Below, piece by piece: positions 8,500-18,010 of a stretch of 64,000 bases of DNA. The stretch covers positions 62,001 to 126,000 of the forward strand of contig CANFKE010000001.1 in the NCBI GenBank assembly GCA_947447465.1, written 5' to 3'. Each line of letters opens with the position of its first letter. Positions within the stretch are counted from its first letter, which is position 1. Source of the DNA: Chitinophagaceae bacterium. GTDB lineage: Bacteria > Bacteroidota > Bacteroidia > Chitinophagales > Chitinophagaceae. A model generated the notes under the pieces. It was not told the origin of the DNA. It worked only from the letters and a program-made list of their open reading frames with translations, and ran no database searches. A program made the position numbers and the translations under genes.

Positions 8500-9228
8500 C
8501 TATTTCTTCTTAGCTACAACTACAAAATTCAGTGTAAAGTTATAGTCAGGGTCAACCCGCTCTAAGAAAGCGAAGAGTAAATTGGTCAACCATTTTACCC
8601 TGAAGATGAAATAACATACGTTCAATACTCTGCGCATTGGTGTTTTCTTGGCAAGAGACGTACGAATACTATTGAGCAGCAATTGACCTACTCCGGCCCA
8701 TTTACCACCATTGGGTATGATCTGAACATCAGTAAACCCCTGTTCCTTAAGCAGCCAATCAAACCCGTATTTGGTAAAACGAAAGAAATCGTAGGGTTCT
8801 TCATGGTGTTCCCAGGCCATTGGGCCGGAGATGATCAGATATCCTCCGGGTTTTAAAATCCGGTAAGCTTCTGATAATAGCTTTCTATGATCGGCCACGT
8901 GTTCTATGACCTGTGTGCTGAAGACAGTGTCCTTGCTGTTATCAGGAAGTGGAATGTCTGTTGCAGGGCATAAAATATCTACAGCACCTTCGCTCGACTG
9001 GATGATATCGCAACCAACATAGCCGGATATCTTGTTTTCGAAAAAACACTTATAGGGTTTGTTACCGCAACCGATATCTAATACCTCGCCCTTGGCATAA
9101 GTATGAACTGCTTGTTCCAGATCTCTGAACAAGAATTTATATTGCAGGTAGATGGGGTCATTAAGACCGGTCTTGGGTATTGCCAGCCTGTTTAGTTTTT
9201 CACCCCTATCGGTTCCGTGATCACTCAT
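8500..9228 (-). CDS. Class I SAM-dependent methyltransferase
   Basis: A 242-residue soluble enzyme. Motif I EVLDIGCGNKPYK (about 49-61) binds the SAM methionine/adenosine portion. An acidic residue follows at the end of beta-2 (GCDIIQSS). The post-motif stretch STQVIEHVADHRKLLSEAYRILKPGGYLIISGPM is the Methyltransf_11 pattern. A C-terminal basic/hydrophobic segment may contact membrane or substrate. Its ATG overlaps the stop codon of the upstream GT2 gene (TAATG, one shared base), so translation is probably coupled. The operon suggests it methylates a sugar residue of a surface glycan; the target is inferred only from context. Confidence 0.88.
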   Translation of the reverse strand: MSDHGTDRGEKLNRLAIPKTGLNDPIYLQYKFLFRDLEQAVHTYAKGEVLDIGCGNKPYKCFFENKISGYVGCDIIQSSEGAVDILCPATDIPLPDNSKDTVFSTQVIEHVADHRKLLSEAYRILKPGGYLIISGPMAWEHHEEPYDFFRFTKYGFDWLLKEQGFTDVQIIPNGGKWAGVGQLLLNSIRTSLAKKTPMRRVLNVCYFIFRVKWLTNLLFAFLERVDPDYNFTLNFVVVAKKK

Positions 9229-10082
9229 TATAAGTATTTTCTAAGTTTCTTTTTGTTTACTAAACGTTGGTACATCTTAGGGAAGTATATTCTCAACACT
9301 ATTTTCCCCATAAAACCAATGAAGTTGGGTTTGAATTTATTCAGGAAATACTCATCTACATATTGATGGCCAAAATATTCCTTGTGTTTTTGTATCACAT
9401 AATCTGAAAATACATCTCCTTTTGTCTTGTCTTTGATCAACCGAATTGTTCTTGACATTTCAGATATGCGGTAATCAAAAAGAGGTTTTTCTATATAATG
9501 GAATCTATGACCGGCAAATGCAACTTTCAACCAGAACTCCCAATCTTCAATGCCAATTCTATTGAAATAGGGATCATAACCTCCAAGATCATCAAATATC
9601 TTCTTTCTGAACATGGAGCAATTTTCGATAAAATTATCGAGCATTAATCGCTGCAAATTGTACGGGCCTGATTTTCTCAGTCCGTTCTGCACGCCAAAGA
9701 CCATGTAGTCGCTATAAACAACAGATATTTCGGGGCGACTATCAAGTATGGCCATTCCTTCAGTGATAAATTCTGCCCTTAGCCTATTGTCAGAATCGAC
9801 AGGAAGAATGTATTCTGCTCTTGCATGTGAAATGGCATTATTTCTGGCAATGCATACACCTTGATTTTGCTGATGTACTATTTTATATAATCCGGTCTTG
9901 GCCAGCTCTTCAAGACGCTCGTTAGAAAATGCATCTGTTGAGCCATCATTAACTATGATGACCTCATAAATATCTTTATTGTCAAACTTATCTATACTTG
10001 CCAGTGCTTCGTCAATGAACTTACCATGATTATAGTATGGTATCACTATTGAAACACGTGGATGTCTGTCTTCATGAAGCAT
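9228..10082 (-). CDS. Family 2 glycosyltransferase
   Basis: A 284-residue GT-A enzyme. The N-terminal Rossmann-like start VSIVIPYYNHGKFIDEAL (about 10-27) and IIVNDGS (44-50) bind the nucleotide sugar. The DxD-equivalent is PVDSDNRL near residues 93-100. IGIEDWEFWLKVAF (about 178-191) is the acceptor-side ED/W motif. The C-terminal region is basic. It lies between another GT2 gene and the methyltransferase on the same strand, and its stop overlaps the methyltransferase start. It probably adds one sugar to a cell-surface glycan; donor and linkage cannot be told. Confidence 0.9.
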   Translation of the reverse strand: MLHEDRHPRVSIVIPYYNHGKFIDEALASIDKFDNKDIYEVIIVNDGSTDAFSNERLEELAKTGLYKIVHQQNQGVCIARNNAISHARAEYILPVDSDNRLRAEFITEGMAILDSRPEISVVYSDYMVFGVQNGLRKSGPYNLQRLMLDNFIENCSMFRKKIFDDLGGYDPYFNRIGIEDWEFWLKVAFAGHRFHYIEKPLFDYRISEMSRTIRLIKDKTKGDVFSDYVIQKHKEYFGHQYVDEYFLNKFKPNFIGFMGKIVLRIYFPKMYQRLVNKKKLRKYL

Positions 10083-10169
10083 ACTTGCCGGATCATTTTA
10101 TTTTGTTATTCGCAAAGATGCACATAAATAACAAAATACACCAGATACCGTCTGAAATCTTAGGCGCTC

Positions 10170-11054
10170 TTATCTTATTTTGACCTTGAAAAGTCGGTAG
10201 GCGGCAACTTTGATATAATACCTCATTTTTTCTTTTAGAGTAAATATGAGGCTGAACAGGTGATAATAAAATGAAGATCCTTTCCGATACTTCATTATCT
10301 CTAATTCCAGCGAAATGAATTTGTTGAGTAATTGTAATTGTTTGTCGGGGTCGGTGCTGGCACCGTGAATGTGGACCACAGTGGTTGTTGCCAGATAATA
10401 GTTACTCACGCCGAGTTGAGTGAACTGATAACACCATAAGTGATCTTCGCCATACATAAAGAAGCGTTCGTCAAGTATCTTACCCGGCATCTTATCTAGC
10501 AGACTTCTTCTAAACATCATAAATGCACCGCTCACCCAGTCGCAGTAAGTGTCATAATCGCCATTGAAGTACTGGTTGAGCATCAATTGCGATCTGCGTT
10601 TGTAGGGCAGGGTCTTTAAAAAAGGTCTTAAAAGGTCTAAGAGTTCATTTTTGATACTTCTGAATTTTCTGGCAGTATGTTGCAATTTTCCGTCTGGATA
10701 TACCAGTCTAACAGTAAGTGCCCCTACGTCTTGTTTGTTCTGAAGTTGTGCTGCAGCTTTGCTGATGCTATCTTCAGTAAGGTATGTGTCTGAGTTGAGT
10801 AAAAGAATAAAGTCTCCGGAAGCATGCTCAATGCCCAGATTATTTCCTTTGGCAAACCCTCCGTTTTCTTTACTCTTTATTAGTGTTATTCCCGGGAAAC
10901 GAACAAGGAATTCATCGGGATCGTCTTTGGTAGATGCATTATCCACCAATACTATTTCATAATCAATGCCTGAAGTGTATTTGATCACACTTTCTATACA
11001 ATCACATGTGATCTTGAATGTGTTGTAATTGACAATGATAACAGAAACCCGCAT
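10170..11054 (-). CDS. Family 2 glycosyltransferase (rhamnosyltransferase-like)
   Basis: A 294-residue GT2 protein opening VSVIIVNYNTFKITCDCIESV, with VDNAST (about 37-42), LLLNSDTYL as the metal/nucleotide site (about 85-93) and a WVSGAFMMFRRSLLDKM segment followed by FFMYGEDHLWCYQF (about 185-198). This arrangement resembles dTDP-rhamnosyl transferases of the WbbL/RfbN type, but the donor is not proven. An 87-base gap separates it from the next GT2 gene. The start immediately follows an AAACAA stretch with no ribosome-binding site, as is common in Bacteroidota. Confidence 0.88.
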   Translation of the reverse strand: MRVSVIIVNYNTFKITCDCIESVIKYTSGIDYEIVLVDNASTKDDPDEFLVRFPGITLIKSKENGGFAKGNNLGIEHASGDFILLLNSDTYLTEDSISKAAAQLQNKQDVGALTVRLVYPDGKLQHTARKFRSIKNELLDLLRPFLKTLPYKRRSQLMLNQYFNGDYDTYCDWVSGAFMMFRRSLLDKMPGKILDERFFMYGEDHLWCYQFTQLGVSNYYLATTTVVHIHGASTDPDKQLQLLNKFISLELEIMKYRKGSSFYYHLFSLIFTLKEKMRYYIKVAAYRLFKVKIR

Positions 11055-11088
11055 TTGTTTGCTTTAGGGCGCTAAATTACAAGAAAGC

Positions 11089-12720
11089 TTATTGTTTTAT
11101 CACTTTCATGCTGTAACTATTATTAGCTTCTATAAACTTCAGAATATAAATACCAGCAGGAAGAGAAGAGATATCGAGTGGTGTTACTTTACTGTGAAGT
11201 ACAGTTTCCATTAAAGTGCTGCCGTATAAATTGCATATTGCAAGGGTGGTTTCCGGCCCATTATCAGGTAATGAAATTGAAATATTGCCGGTTGCCGGAT
11301 TAGGGTAAATGGAAGCCCGATTTAAGGTATTCACATTTTCAACTGTTACACCGCCATAAACACGCAAAGTTGCAGGATTAGATGTATCAGCACAAGTAGA
11401 GTCGTTGGATACGATACATCTGAATTGAGCCAGATTGAGGCTATTGTCAAGGATGCTAATGCTTAAAGTTGAGGTATATACTCCGCTGTATGGGGCTGTA
11501 TTGGTCAGATCAACAAATGTAGTGCCGCTGTATTTCTGCCATTGGTAGGTAGGTAATATTGCGCTTGAGTTGACGTGGAAGGTCGCAATACCACCTGCTG
11601 TAGCACTAATGGTATCGTTTACAGGCTGTGAAGTAACATTAGCGGCACAGTTATAGATCACTCTTACGCGGTTGTTATTATTGTCGGTTATGTATATTTT
11701 GCCATCCTTTGCTACTTCTACATCGTTACACTGGTTGATCATAGCATTGGTAGCCAATCCCCGGTCTCCATAAAAGCCAACAGATCCGCTCCCGGCTACA
11801 GTTGACATCATTCCTGCTGCGTCGATCTTCCTGATCTTATAATTTAACTGATCCGCGATATAAACATTGCCTGAATCATCAACCTGAGCATCAACAGCAT
11901 TATATACCAATGCCGCTGTGGCCGGGCCGCCATCACCTGAAGATCCTGCTGTGCCATTACCTGCTATTGTGGTGATGATACCTGCGGTAGAGATCTTTCT
12001 TACTCTGTTATTTAAGCCGTCGCCTATATAGATATTTCCCCAGCGGTCTGCTGTAACACCAAATGCCAGATTAAGCTGCGCAGATGTAGCAGGGACTCCA
12101 TTTCCGCTGTACCCGGCAACACCTGTACCCGCAATAGTGCTGATCATGCCGGAGGCATCCACTTTTCTTATTCTGTAATGAGCACAATCTGAAAAGATAA
12201 GATCTCCGCTATGTGTCATATAAACACCATTTGGTCTGTCAATATTAGCATCTGTAGCAGGTATGCCATCGCCATTAAATGCGGCCGATCCTGTACCTGC
12301 AACAGTAGTAATAGTGCCTGCGGCATCTACCTTTCTTATGCGGTTGTTACCATATTCGGCAATGTAGAGATTCTGGGCGCTATCCATGAATATCTTTATG
12401 GGCCTGTTGAGTAATGCTGCAGTCGCGGGTCCATTATCACCACCGAAACCCGGCACACCACCTACGCCTGCATATGAAGTGATGATACCTGCCGGAGTTA
12501 CTTTTCTTACTACATGATTATTCCATTCGCTTATGTACATGTTGCCGGAAGTATCGAATGCTATACCACTTGGTCCATCAATTGATGCATGGAGTGCAGA
12601 GCCGTTATCTCCGGCAAAGCCTGTAGTTCCATTGCCTGCAATGGTAGAAATAATTTGTTGGGCTGATGCATTGCTGAGCAGAGCACATGCCAAAAGCATA
12701 GAGAGGAAGATCCTTTTCAT
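11089..12720 (-). CDS. Secreted NHL-repeat propeller protein with T9SS type A sorting domain
   Basis: A 543-residue protein. A signal peptide spans about residues 1-20 (ends ASAQ). It is followed by at least five repeats of about 53 residues with the pattern G-I-I-T/S-T-I-A-G-x-G ... G-D-x-G-P-A-T-A-A ... G-N-x-Y-I-A-D ... N-R-I-R-K-V (about 20-355), as in NHL beta-propellers. An Ig-like domain follows (about 365-455). The C-terminus from SIYPNPATGNISIS to KVIKQ is a type A T9SS signal, so the protein is exported and probably attached to the surface or released. Such proteins are thought to bind glycans or partner proteins; no catalytic residues are visible. Confidence 0.88.
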   Translation of the reverse strand: MKRIFLSMLLACALLSNASAQQIISTIAGNGTTGFAGDNGSALHASIDGPSGIAFDTSGNMYISEWNNHVVRKVTPAGIITSYAGVGGVPGFGGDNGPATAALLNRPIKIFMDSAQNLYIAEYGNNRIRKVDAAGTITTVAGTGSAAFNGDGIPATDANIDRPNGVYMTHSGDLIFSDCAHYRIRKVDASGMISTIAGTGVAGYSGNGVPATSAQLNLAFGVTADRWGNIYIGDGLNNRVRKISTAGIITTIAGNGTAGSSGDGGPATAALVYNAVDAQVDDSGNVYIADQLNYKIRKIDAAGMMSTVAGSGSVGFYGDRGLATNAMINQCNDVEVAKDGKIYITDNNNNRVRVIYNCAANVTSQPVNDTISATAGGIATFHVNSSAILPTYQWQKYSGTTFVDLTNTAPYSGVYTSTLSISILDNSLNLAQFRCIVSNDSTCADTSNPATLRVYGGVTVENVNTLNRASIYPNPATGNISISLPDNGPETTLAICNLYGSTLMETVLHSKVTPLDISSLPAGIYILKFIEANNSYSMKVIKQ

Positions 12721-12753
12721 AATTCAAAAGTTTATTGGTTATAGAATAGACGA

Positions 12754-12783
12754 CAAATCTACTTGTTGGGCACTAAATTACAA
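12754..12783 (-). promoter_or_regulatory. Promoter of the NHL/T9SS gene
   Basis: On the minus strand TTG (12783-12781), a 19-base spacer, then TAGATTTG (12761-12754): an excellent match to the Bacteroidota TTG-N19-TAnnTTTG promoter. It lies 33 bases before the ATG. Confidence 0.7.
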
Positions 12784-12836
12784 CTATTAGTTAATTATCA
12801 TAATTGTTATTGTAATAAACACAGGACAGGAGTTAA

Positions 12837-15260
12837 TTATCTTATCAATTCAAAACTTCCTTTAGTGTTGTATTCTACACCGTTAAGTTTGCAACTCATA
12901 ATATAGAAGTATGTGCCGATGGCCTGTTCCTGATCATTGAAGTTGCCGTCCCAGCCTTTATTGATGTCTTCGGTAAGAAACACATTGACACCCCAGCGAT
13001 TGAAAACCGCGAATTTAAAATCAGAATAAGAGCCTAATGTGCCCCTAACTCGCATCAAGTCATTTCTTCCGTCACCATTGGGCGTGAATGCATTGGGCAT
13101 CCAGAGGTCGCAAAAGCGGTAGGATACCTGCAGTGTATCTGTGGCTATACCACATACGTTGGCGATAGACACCCAGATGGTTCCCGGTTGAGATACATTG
13201 TAACTTGTACCCGTACTGCCGTCAGACCACAAATAGTTGGCCTGGTCGCCATCTATGGTCAGTTGCATTGTGTAACCCTGACAAAGCAGCGTGTCGGGGC
13301 CCAGATTTACAGAAGGAACAATAATTCTGTCTAATCTAACAGAGTCAGATCCCACACAACCATTATTGGTAACTACCAGCCCGTACATACCACTTGTGGA
13401 TATACTAATGGAATTGGCTGTGCTTCCTGTACTCCAGATGTAAGTGGCTCCCGCAGGTTGTGGTGAAGAAAGTGATATTGTTGCGCCGTTGCAGAAATAG
13501 GTATCCGGGCCCAGGTTAACAATCGGGTTGGGTTTAATGGTAACATTGATATCATCTTTCGATGTACATCCTGCCTGGGTAATGGATAGGGTATAGCTGC
13601 CACTCGTGGTCACATTTATAGCAGATGTAGTTGCTCCTGTACTCCATGAATAGGTTGCAGACAAGTAAACATCGCTTGACTTGAGTACGACAGGTGTACC
13701 CTGACAGACAGAGATGTCCGGACCAAGATGTATAAGCGGATATGGATTTACAATTAGGTTGAAAGTGTCAGTAGCCACACATCCATTATCATTGACCACC
13801 AACCAGAATGTGCCGGTATTTTTGGCAGTAATAGTATCATTGAGTTCTCCTGTACTCCAGGTATAATGTGCAGTTGGCCCCGCTATGGCGGTAAGGACTA
13901 TTGAGTCCCCCTGACACAGCGACCTGTCTGGCCCGAAAGAAACTACCGGAGTTGGTTTTATGGTAACATTGATTGTGTCATAAGCAGCACAACCATCTAC
14001 AAGTACCCTTAGTCTGTAAGCTCCCGAAGTGGTGGCATGATACGTAGCCGTTGTTGCGCCGGTATTCCAGCGGTAGGTGGCATTTGAATAAACAACTGAT
14101 GAGCTTAGGATAAGAGGAGTAACAGAACAAACGGATGTATCAGCACCGAGGTTTACAGTTGGCTTAGGGCTGTAAAAATAGCTCATAGTATCGTACCCGG
14201 GGCAGCCGAAGTTGTTGACTATCAAAGAGTATGTTCCCGGTGTAGTGAGTGCTAACGTGGATGTTGTATCACCGGTGCTCCATAAGTAGGTAGATCCTGC
14301 CGGGGCAGATGGAACAAGTATGAAGGTATCGCCGGTGCAAACTGCTGTGTCGCGGCCAATATTTACGGACACTATGCCCAGTGTGAATGTTATTGTATCT
14401 GTTGATGAACAACCATAGGGGCGGGTGATGTTCAACCAGTAACTACCCATGGTGTCAGCAACAATTGTTGTATCCGTAGATCCGTTGCTCCAGGTATAAC
14501 TTAGCCCCGGATATTGAATAGCAGGAGTCAGTGTGGTAGAAAAGCCGGCACACACTGCAGCATCATTTCCTAATACGGTTTGCACATCAGGGTTGTAGCG
14601 ATACAGATTGCCGATCTCTGCATTGTTGAGGGCTCGGTTGTAAATAGCAATATCATCTATCTTACCCATAAACGCTCGTGCGCCTGTTGTATAGTCTTGT
14701 CCTACAGCGAAATTCTGACCTGCGGTCGCCGGATTGTATGCAGTAGTAAAGGCGCCGACAATAGTAGTGTCCAGGTAAAAACTGTAAGTAACTCCCGACT
14801 TACGGAGCACTGCCTGATGCCACTGATGAAAACTGATGTATGAAGGCAAATAAGTAGCTATGCCGCCAATAGAAACCGCAACACTATGCCCTGTTGTAAC
14901 AATGCCACAGCCTTCTACATTGATGTTGCCATTAGCAATGATTATTCTGTTGCCCGATGTGTCTGCATTGAACCAGACTGCATATGTAAAATCTCCGGTA
15001 TCCGTCATAGGCGGGGTACGATAGATGAGGCTGGTCATAGCGCTGGTAGAGCCATTGAATGAATATGCCGAATTATTACTTCCAAATCGGTCGGAAGTTA
15101 TAGTGGGCCCGCTCATGGTCATGTTCAGGGAGTTTCCGCTACGGTCTTGCACATTGTTACAAAACGGATACCAAGCAGAAAGACCTGCGGTGGGTAATTG
15201 GGCATAGGTACTTACTGTGATGAATAGGGAAAAAAACAGTAGTATTTTTTTGAAAAACAT
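12837..15260 (-). CDS. T9SS type B (CHU_C) surface protein with LamG and seven Ig-like repeats
   Basis: An 807-residue exported protein. It has a signal peptide (1-20, ends TYAQ), then a LamG/concanavalin-like domain (about 55-215, GDFTYAVWFNAD). Seven repeats of about 85-88 residues follow, each opening with a variant of V-N-L-G-P-D-T-x-x-C and containing Y-x-W-S-T-G-x-T ... G-x-Y-x-L. It ends with the gliding-motility-associated C-terminal domain MPNAFTPNGDGRNDL ... FNRWGVNVF ... GTYFYIM, the T9SS type B sorting signal. The repeats are likely spacer Ig folds, each with a conserved Cys pair; LamG could bind carbohydrate. The next gene has the same tail, so they form a pair. Adhesion or gliding is inferred. 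Confidence 0.9.
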   Translation of the reverse strand: MFFKKILLFFSLFITVSTYAQLPTAGLSAWYPFCNNVQDRSGNSLNMTMSGPTITSDRFGSNNSAYSFNGSTSAMTSLIYRTPPMTDTGDFTYAVWFNADTSGNRIIIANGNINVEGCGIVTTGHSVAVSIGGIATYLPSYISFHQWHQAVLRKSGVTYSFYLDTTIVGAFTTAYNPATAGQNFAVGQDYTTGARAFMGKIDDIAIYNRALNNAEIGNLYRYNPDVQTVLGNDAAVCAGFSTTLTPAIQYPGLSYTWSNGSTDTTIVADTMGSYWLNITRPYGCSSTDTITFTLGIVSVNIGRDTAVCTGDTFILVPSAPAGSTYLWSTGDTTSTLALTTPGTYSLIVNNFGCPGYDTMSYFYSPKPTVNLGADTSVCSVTPLILSSSVVYSNATYRWNTGATTATYHATTSGAYRLRVLVDGCAAYDTINVTIKPTPVVSFGPDRSLCQGDSIVLTAIAGPTAHYTWSTGELNDTITAKNTGTFWLVVNDNGCVATDTFNLIVNPYPLIHLGPDISVCQGTPVVLKSSDVYLSATYSWSTGATTSAINVTTSGSYTLSITQAGCTSKDDINVTIKPNPIVNLGPDTYFCNGATISLSSPQPAGATYIWSTGSTANSISISTSGMYGLVVTNNGCVGSDSVRLDRIIVPSVNLGPDTLLCQGYTMQLTIDGDQANYLWSDGSTGTSYNVSQPGTIWVSIANVCGIATDTLQVSYRFCDLWMPNAFTPNGDGRNDLMRVRGTLGSYSDFKFAVFNRWGVNVFLTEDINKGWDGNFNDQEQAIGTYFYIMSCKLNGVEYNTKGSFELIR

Positions 15261-15279
15261 AGAATTAATAGAATAAGTG

Positions 15280-15287
15280 CAAATATA
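15280..15287 (-). promoter_or_regulatory. Candidate -7 element for the LamG/CHU_C gene
   Basis: TATATTTG on the minus strand, 19 bases before the start codon, inside the 54-base gap between the two CHU_C genes. The -33 half is not recognisable. Confidence 0.4.
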
Positions 15288-15314
15288 TGCAACAATTCTA
15301 ATCAGGTATTCAGA

Positions 15315-17795
15315 TTACCGTATTAGGGTGATCTCTCCTTTCTGTAATTTCATGTGTCCCTGACACTCGTATTTTACATAATAATAGAACACATTCATAT
15401 CCTGTTTCACGCCGTTAAATGTGCCGTCCCAGACCATAGTTCCGGCTTTTTTAGATTCGAAAACAGTTTCTCCCCAGCGGTTGTCAATTCTTAGATCATA
15501 TAGATGATGGTCTCCGCCAATTGGTCTCCACACATCGTTTTTGCCATCGCCATTGGGTGTAAAAGCGCTGGGAAAGACAAGGTCACAACACTCAGGCAGA
15601 AATAAAATGCTGTCTTTAGCTACACAGCCCAGATAATTAGTAACAGTAAGTACCACATAACCTGTATTGGTAACAATGCCCCAAACCTCATGGCCATTAC
15701 TATCCGAAAAATAGGAAGATGGAGCCCACCGGTATGTATTACTATCATTTATATTGAGTGCTGTAAGTTGCACGCTATCTCCTATACAACGAACAGATGT
15801 TTGCGAGGAGATACCAATGTTGGCAATAGGTTGCGGGTAAACTGTTATGGTATCAAAGGCCGGTTTGCCCAAACATCCTTCAATTGATCTGGCAGTTAGG
15901 GAGATAATATAGGTGCCGCCACCGCTCCATTGAACTACATAAGGTCCATTATGGTTGGTGGTATCAGATAAGCTGTGTGCGCCCCCCAGGTTCCATATAT
16001 AGCTATAAGCATTGGCAGAATGATCGAGAATGCGCATTGTTGTGGTGTCACCTGCGCATAGATGATCAGTAAGAAATGGAGTAGCGGTCGGGGTCTCACC
16101 AATCTGCACATGGATAGTATCAGCCACTTTGCAGCCATTATTTACTTCCAGCCAATAGGTGCCGCTTGTATTAACACGCAATGTGTCGGCAGTGCTGCCA
16201 TTGTTCCACAGGTAGGTAGTGCCGGAAGGCTGCACGCTGGAAAGGAGCAAAGTTTGTCCACTATCGCAAAGTACGGTATCTGCACCCAATGTTACCGGTA
16301 ATGCGGGAAAGTAGTTGACGTGCACTGAATCGACAGCAGTACATCCGCCATCTGCTACCAGCAGCCAATATATACCGGAAGAATTTACACTTATACTAGG
16401 CGAATTAGCGCCGGTATTCCATTGGTATGCGGGAAGTGTGTATGTGTTGTGTGGATACAATGTTATACTGGTGCCGGCGCATAAAGTAGTATCAGGACCC
16501 AGATTCACCATCGGTGGCAAAGAATAGTTGACATGTACACTGTCGGTTGCAGTGCAGCCAAAGCTATTGGTTACCTGAACCCAGTAGGTGCCGGAAGTAG
16601 AAAGGTAGATGGAGCTGGTAGTAGCGCCGGTATTCCACAAATATGAATATCCGGATACTGATGCGATTGACAGATGCAGCGGATTTTCGTCGCATAAAGT
16701 GGTGTCGTTTCCGACGTTGACCACCAATGGTGGCGATATAAGCAGGTGCATGGTATCGGTTGTAGAGCAACCATTAACGGTAACTTTTAGCCAATAGGTG
16801 CCTGATGTTGTTGCTGTTATCCCGGGTGATATGCTACCGGTATTCCACAAATAAGCGACAGTACCTGAATATGTTGCAGAGGACGCGAGTGCATAAGAAC
16901 CGGAACATATAGTAGTATCCGGTCCGAGATCTACGACAGGGGGAGAGGAAATGATCAGATGAAATGAATCAGTCCTTGAAGAACAGCCACCATTATTATA
17001 TTTCACCCAATAAGACCCTGTAGTAGTGGCAGTGATCCCCGATGTTGTGTCTCCTGTGTTCCAAATATACCCTGTGCCTACTGTGTCGGCGTGCAGTGTA
17101 GTGCCGACACTTCCGCATAGAGATGTATTGGTAACCGTAATGACATTACAAGCAGTAGTACCGTCTTCTTTTTTTATTGATGAGTGGCCGGTAGTGGAAA
17201 ATATCTTCCCATTGAGCGCCATCCCTATTGCATTGACATAATAGCCGTTATTACAATTGTGAATAACTACGCTGAAGGTATGTGTGCCGGCGGTAACCAT
17301 GCCTAAATTGAAGATACGGTTGCTATATCCGGTGGCACCACATGCAAATGGTACAGTATAAATAGGCGCACCATCGAAATACATATTTGTGATCCCGTCG
17401 TCTGATTCTACATTGATATTTATTTTAAGTGAGTCACTGCTGCAGGTTTCTATCTGCCGGGATAACGTGAGAATGAACACATCTCCCCCGGTACCTGTAG
17501 TATGATATCCCCAGTTATTCTGACCACTTATCCATAAACAATTGGGACCGGATGGCGTCCATAATCCAAGAGGAATAATATCATAGCAACCCAGGGCATA
17601 GCCGTCTGTAGCAATAGCGGAAAGAGCGGCAGGCGAATTAAGGGAAGTCCATTTCGGATCGATCGCGGGTGGAGTAGTAAGAGTTCCCGTAATAGGATTG
17701 TACCCGGTACTGATATTCAGGGAGTCAGTACTACATTGGGCTTTTGACAGATGAGGCAACAAAACAAATAGGCAACATAGGTACAAATGCTTCAT
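15315..17795 (-). CDS. T9SS type B (CHU_C) surface protein with PA14-like domain and Ig-like/PKD repeats
   Basis: An 826-residue protein. The signal peptide ends near residue 19 (LSKAQ). A first domain of about 190 residues (NVESDDGITNMYFDGAPIY) resembles PA14/fibro-slime-type beta sandwiches. Four Ig-like repeats carry the L-G-P-D-T-T-x-C opening, preceded by one degenerate copy. A PKD-like domain follows (YIWNLGGAHSLSDTTNHNG region). The C-terminus is the CHU_C domain (PSAFTPNGDGKNDVWRP, RWGETVFES), which directs T9SS export and surface attachment. It shares repeat type and tail with the gene after it, evidence of duplication. It is probably an adhesin or gliding-associated surface protein; no enzyme motif is visible. 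Confidence 0.88.
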   Translation of the reverse strand: MKHLYLCCLFVLLPHLSKAQCSTDSLNISTGYNPITGTLTTPPAIDPKWTSLNSPAALSAIATDGYALGCYDIIPLGLWTPSGPNCLWISGQNNWGYHTTGTGGDVFILTLSRQIETCSSDSLKININVESDDGITNMYFDGAPIYTVPFACGATGYSNRIFNLGMVTAGTHTFSVVIHNCNNGYYVNAIGMALNGKIFSTTGHSSIKKEDGTTACNVITVTNTSLCGSVGTTLHADTVGTGYIWNTGDTTSGITATTTGSYWVKYNNGGCSSRTDSFHLIISSPPVVDLGPDTTICSGSYALASSATYSGTVAYLWNTGSISPGITATTSGTYWLKVTVNGCSTTDTMHLLISPPLVVNVGNDTTLCDENPLHLSIASVSGYSYLWNTGATTSSIYLSTSGTYWVQVTNSFGCTATDSVHVNYSLPPMVNLGPDTTLCAGTSITLYPHNTYTLPAYQWNTGANSPSISVNSSGIYWLLVADGGCTAVDSVHVNYFPALPVTLGADTVLCDSGQTLLLSSVQPSGTTYLWNNGSTADTLRVNTSGTYWLEVNNGCKVADTIHVQIGETPTATPFLTDHLCAGDTTTMRILDHSANAYSYIWNLGGAHSLSDTTNHNGPYVVQWSGGGTYIISLTARSIEGCLGKPAFDTITVYPQPIANIGISSQTSVRCIGDSVQLTALNINDSNTYRWAPSSYFSDSNGHEVWGIVTNTGYVVLTVTNYLGCVAKDSILFLPECCDLVFPSAFTPNGDGKNDVWRPIGGDHHLYDLRIDNRWGETVFESKKAGTMVWDGTFNGVKQDMNVFYYYVKYECQGHMKLQKGEITLIR

Positions 17796-17856
17796 AGAAG
17801 AGATAAGAATAGGTAATTAAATGATAAAATATTTAAAAGTTTGAACCCTAATGAGA

Positions 17857-17864
17857 CAAAGCTA
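17857..17864 (-). promoter_or_regulatory. Candidate -7 element for the CHU_C gene pair
   Basis: TAGCTTTG on the minus strand, 61 bases before the start codon at 17795. It is arranged back-to-back with the nuo promoter about 80 bases away. Confidence 0.45.
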
Positions 17865-17942
17865 GCATTTTTCAATATATAAACCGAGTTATCTGTCAGG
17901 GTTTACTTTTTTTACCATTAATATTACTAATAGTGTCACCCC

Positions 17943-17972
17943 TTGCTATTTCATTGCTTAACATTAACTTTG
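17943..17972 (+). promoter_or_regulatory. Promoter of the nuo operon
   Basis: TTG (17943-17945), 19-base spacer, TAACTTTG (17965-17972): a near-perfect Bacteroidota housekeeping promoter. The predicted transcript start near 17978 leaves a leader of about 33 bases before the nuoA ATG at 18011. It rules out the longer frame that opens at 17933. Confidence 0.75.
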
Positions 17973-18010
17973 TCAGTTATTGTGGACATTCCAAGCAAGA
18001 AAAAAATATT

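Noticed and set aside
12837-17795. Periodic repeats that might be taken for a CRISPR or tandem array
   Set aside because: The period is about 260 bases, the copies are strongly diverged, and they translate into Ig-like domains; there are no short identical repeats with spacers.
17933-18010. A longer N-terminus for nuoA
   Set aside because: The added 26 residues do not resemble NuoA, and the operon promoter lies within this segment.
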